Source: Anaeroplasma bactoclasticum
GTDB lineage: Bacteria; Bacillota_I; Bacilli_A; Acholeplasmatales; Anaeroplasmataceae
Assembly (NCBI RefSeq): GCF_003550015.1
Contig: NZ_QXEV01000009.1
Location: 1-64,000, forward strand
DNA length: 64,000 bases
Direction: 5' to 3'
The translations under genes were made by a program, and so were the position numbers. The notes under the pieces were generated by a model. That model searched no databases, was not told the origin of the DNA, and was given only the letters and a program-made list of their open reading frames with translations. Below are positions 62,258 to 64,000 of this stretch, one piece after another. Every line of letters starts with the position of its first letter. Position 1 is the first letter of the stretch.

Positions 62258-63229
62258 ATGGAAAATGCAAATGTTATTAAAAGAGAAACACTATCTACAA
62301 CCAGAAAAAAGGTCAATTATGCGAAGTGGGGTTATATTTTAATTCTTCCTTTCTTCGTAGTATATGCCATATTCTCCTTGTGGCCATTAATTCAGACCTT
62401 TTATTACAGCTTTTTGGAATATCGTCAAGAATTATTAGATGTTGTGGGACCTAACTTCATCGGGTTCCAGAACTATGCAACTTTGTTCTCTAAAATAGAT
62501 TTTTGGAAGTATTTATGGAATACTATCGTTTTATGGCTAATATGTTTTATTCCACAAATTGTAGTGTCTTTGTTATTAGCAGTATGGTTTACAGATAGAA
62601 GATTAAAAATTAAAGGACAGAGATTCTTTAAGACAGTCATTTATATGCCAAACTTAATTATGGCAGCCGCTTTCGGTTTCTTATTTATGACTTTATTATC
62701 AAGACAAGGACCAATTATGAGTCTATTAATGCAGTGGGGATGGATTAGTACGCCATATGACGTCTCCACAAGCGTTGAATGGAACCGTATAATGATTGGT
62801 TTAATTAACTTCATAATGTGGTTTGGTAATACTACATTATTATTAATGAGTGGTGTAATGGGAATTGATGAGGATATATTTGAGGCAGCTACAGTAGATG
62901 GAGCCGGTGCATTTAGAACCTTCAAGGACGTTACAATGCCATTATTAAAGCCAATTTTCATTTATGTATTTATTACATCATTAATTGGTGGTATTCAGTT
63001 GTTCGACGTTGCTGTTATGTTTAATAAGGCCGGTGGTCCAAACTTAACATCAAATACACTAGTTATGTATTTGAACCAGACTTTCTCAACTAGAAACTAT
63101 GGTATGTCTGGAGCTATTTCCGTTCTTATCTTTATCTTAACAGCGTCTTTAAGTGTTGTTGTTTACTTCGTTTCTTATAGAGATAAGCTACCACAGAAGC
63201 ATAAGAAGGTGATTGCTAATGGTAAATAG
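62258..63229 (+). CDS. Sugar ABC transporter permease (MalF/MsmF type), 323 aa
   Basis: Six membrane helices and the EAA loop EDIFEAATVDGAGAFRTFKDVTMPLLKP (in pieces, about residues 207-234), where the ATPase docks. The N-terminus contains KWGYILILPFFVVYAIFSLWPLIQTFYYSF, typical of the MalF class. GGTGAT lies upstream of ATG 62258. The stop overlaps the start of the next permease by 11 nt, so translation is coupled. The matching ATPase is probably the MsmK-like protein at 54825. Confidence 0.95.
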   Translation: MENANVIKRETLSTTRKKVNYAKWGYILILPFFVVYAIFSLWPLIQTFYYSFLEYRQELLDVVGPNFIGFQNYATLFSKIDFWKYLWNTIVLWLICFIPQIVVSLLLAVWFTDRRLKIKGQRFFKTVIYMPNLIMAAAFGFLFMTLLSRQGPIMSLLMQWGWISTPYDVSTSVEWNRIMIGLINFIMWFGNTTLLLMSGVMGIDEDIFEAATVDGAGAFRTFKDVTMPLLKPIFIYVFITSLIGGIQLFDVAVMFNKAGGPNLTSNTLVMYLNQTFSTRNYGMSGAISVLIFILTASLSVVVYFVSYRDKLPQKHKKVIANGK

Positions 63230-64000
63230 TATAGAAGATGTAAGAGTATTAGATACTAGAGGCTCTGGCCACGATGCTTTAAGTGCAAAAGCAAAAGCTA
63301 TATTAATTGTTCGTAGAATTGTTGCTTACACTGTATTGGTATTGTTATCATTTATTTGTTTATTTACACTTTATGTATTAATAATTAACTCAACAAAATC
63401 TCATAGCGAAATTCAAACCGGATTTAGCTTTTTACCAGGTACAAGCTTTGGTGATAACTGGCAGAAGATGTTAGATTCTCCACTTCCAGTTATTAATGGT
63501 ATGATCAACTCATTCCTTATCGCATTTGCTAGTGCATTATTATCATGCTATTTTAGTGCATTAACAGCATATGGAATTCATATGTACCAGTTCAAGCTAA
63601 AGAGAATCGCATTCTTATTCATTATCTTAGTAATGATGGTGCCATCTCAGGTAAGTGCAATCGGTTTAGTTATGATGTGTCAAGATATGGGCTTAATTTC
63701 TCCAAGTAGTGGAGCATTAGCTTATATTCCATTAATCGTTCCTGCAATCGCATCTCCAATTGTTTTCTTCTACATTAAGCAGTATCTTGATTCTATTTTA
63801 CCAAAGGAAATGGTAGAAGCAGCAAGAGTTGATGGTGCAGGTGAGCTTAGAATATTCCACGGAATGGTTTTACCTATTCTAAAACCAGCGTTAGCTATTC
63901 AGTTCATTTTCTCATTCGTATCTAGCTGGAACAACTACTTCGTTCCACAGCTAATCTTAGCGAATGCATCAAACGATTTAAAGACAATTCCGCTTGCATT
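63219..64000 (+). CDS. Sugar ABC transporter permease (MalG/MsmG type), partial, first 260 codons
   Basis: The gene starts at ATG 63219 inside the end of the previous permease gene, with AGAAGGTGAT upstream, and is cut by the window edge. Helices near residues 33-58, 95-117, 125-146 and 160-180 are visible, with the EAA loop KEMVEAARVDGAGELRIFH (about 203-221) and PALAIQFIFSFVSSWNNYFVPQL, both MalG-type. The N-terminus has about 30 extra residues before the first helix. Confidence 0.93.
   Translation, partial: MVNSIEDVRVLDTRGSGHDALSAKAKAILIVRRIVAYTVLVLLSFICLFTLYVLIINSTKSHSEIQTGFSFLPGTSFGDNWQKMLDSPLPVINGMINSFLIAFASALLSCYFSALTAYGIHMYQFKLKRIAFLFIILVMMVPSQVSAIGLVMMCQDMGLISPSSGALAYIPLIVPAIASPIVFFYIKQYLDSILPKEMVEAARVDGAGELRIFHGMVLPILKPALAIQFIFSFVSSWNNYFVPQLILANASNDLKTIPLA

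Overview
The window is AT-rich Bacillota (Firmicutes) chromosome using the standard stop codons. TAA, TAG and TGA all end real genes, and no long gene needs UGA read as tryptophan. Gram-positive traits are a Lgt lipoprotein system, several lipobox lipoproteins, HprK and its pyrophosphatase, WhiA, a PcrA-LigA pair, the SufCDSUB operon and a YlbF-family protein. There are no prophages, insertion sequences, CRISPR arrays, rRNA or tRNA genes that I can see. An uncultured gut-type Bacilli or Erysipelotrichia-like organism is my inference from gene content; the sequence alone does not prove it.

Layout. 1-6.6 kb: tail of pcrA, two envelope proteins, ligA and uvrA. 6.6-14.5 kb: a tight forward run of hprK, an lgt-ppaX fusion, whiA, metF, a separate MetH reactivation protein and metH. 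14.5-17.2 kb: a cobalamin riboswitch, then a surface lipoprotein with a transcobalamin/intrinsic-factor-like layout, then a membrane protein joining the same DUF4430-type domain to an ECF-type S component. This is probably vitamin B12 capture for the neighbouring B12-dependent MetH. 17.2-20.3 kb: an unknown anchored protein and Tex. 20.3-26.7 kb (minus strand): two very large, distantly paralogous SurA/PrsA-like lipoproteins. 26.8-31.7 kb: walJ, rlmH, pncC, a small membrane protein and leuS. 31.8-36.5 kb: sufCDSUB. 36.5-44.3 kb: an rRNA methyltransferase, a membrane protein with three SHOCT-like repeats, def (minus), a YlbF-family gene, a NiCo riboswitch with its CDF metal exporter, an HD-domain gene apparently split by a one-base loss, and a C69 dipeptidase.

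44.3-51.0 kb: a GntR/YtrA-type regulator with an ABC exporter, preceded by a tandem 18-bp repeat at its promoter, then a MacB-type ATPase with a large FtsX permease. 51.0-54.0 kb: a zinc-uptake operon (Fur-family regulator, lipoprotein, ATPase, permease) with a perfect 9-1-9 inverted repeat over the transcription start. 54.6-64.0 kb: a cello-oligosaccharide-type carbohydrate locus with an MsmK-like ATPase (followed in frame, after an amber codon, by a 235-residue orphan extension), a GH94 phosphorylase (minus), a LacI regulator, a sugar-binding lipoprotein and two permeases, the last cut by the window end. Sites with the core AAACGTTT sit at three promoters of this locus and probably tie it into one regulon.

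The most unusual items are the riboswitch-controlled intrinsic-factor-like B12 module, the Lgt-PpaX fusion, the giant foldase-like lipoprotein pair, and two apparent gene interruptions (amber at 56073, frameshift near 41898). Start codons below were reassigned from Shine-Dalgarno (SD) spacing and promoter positions in many cases.
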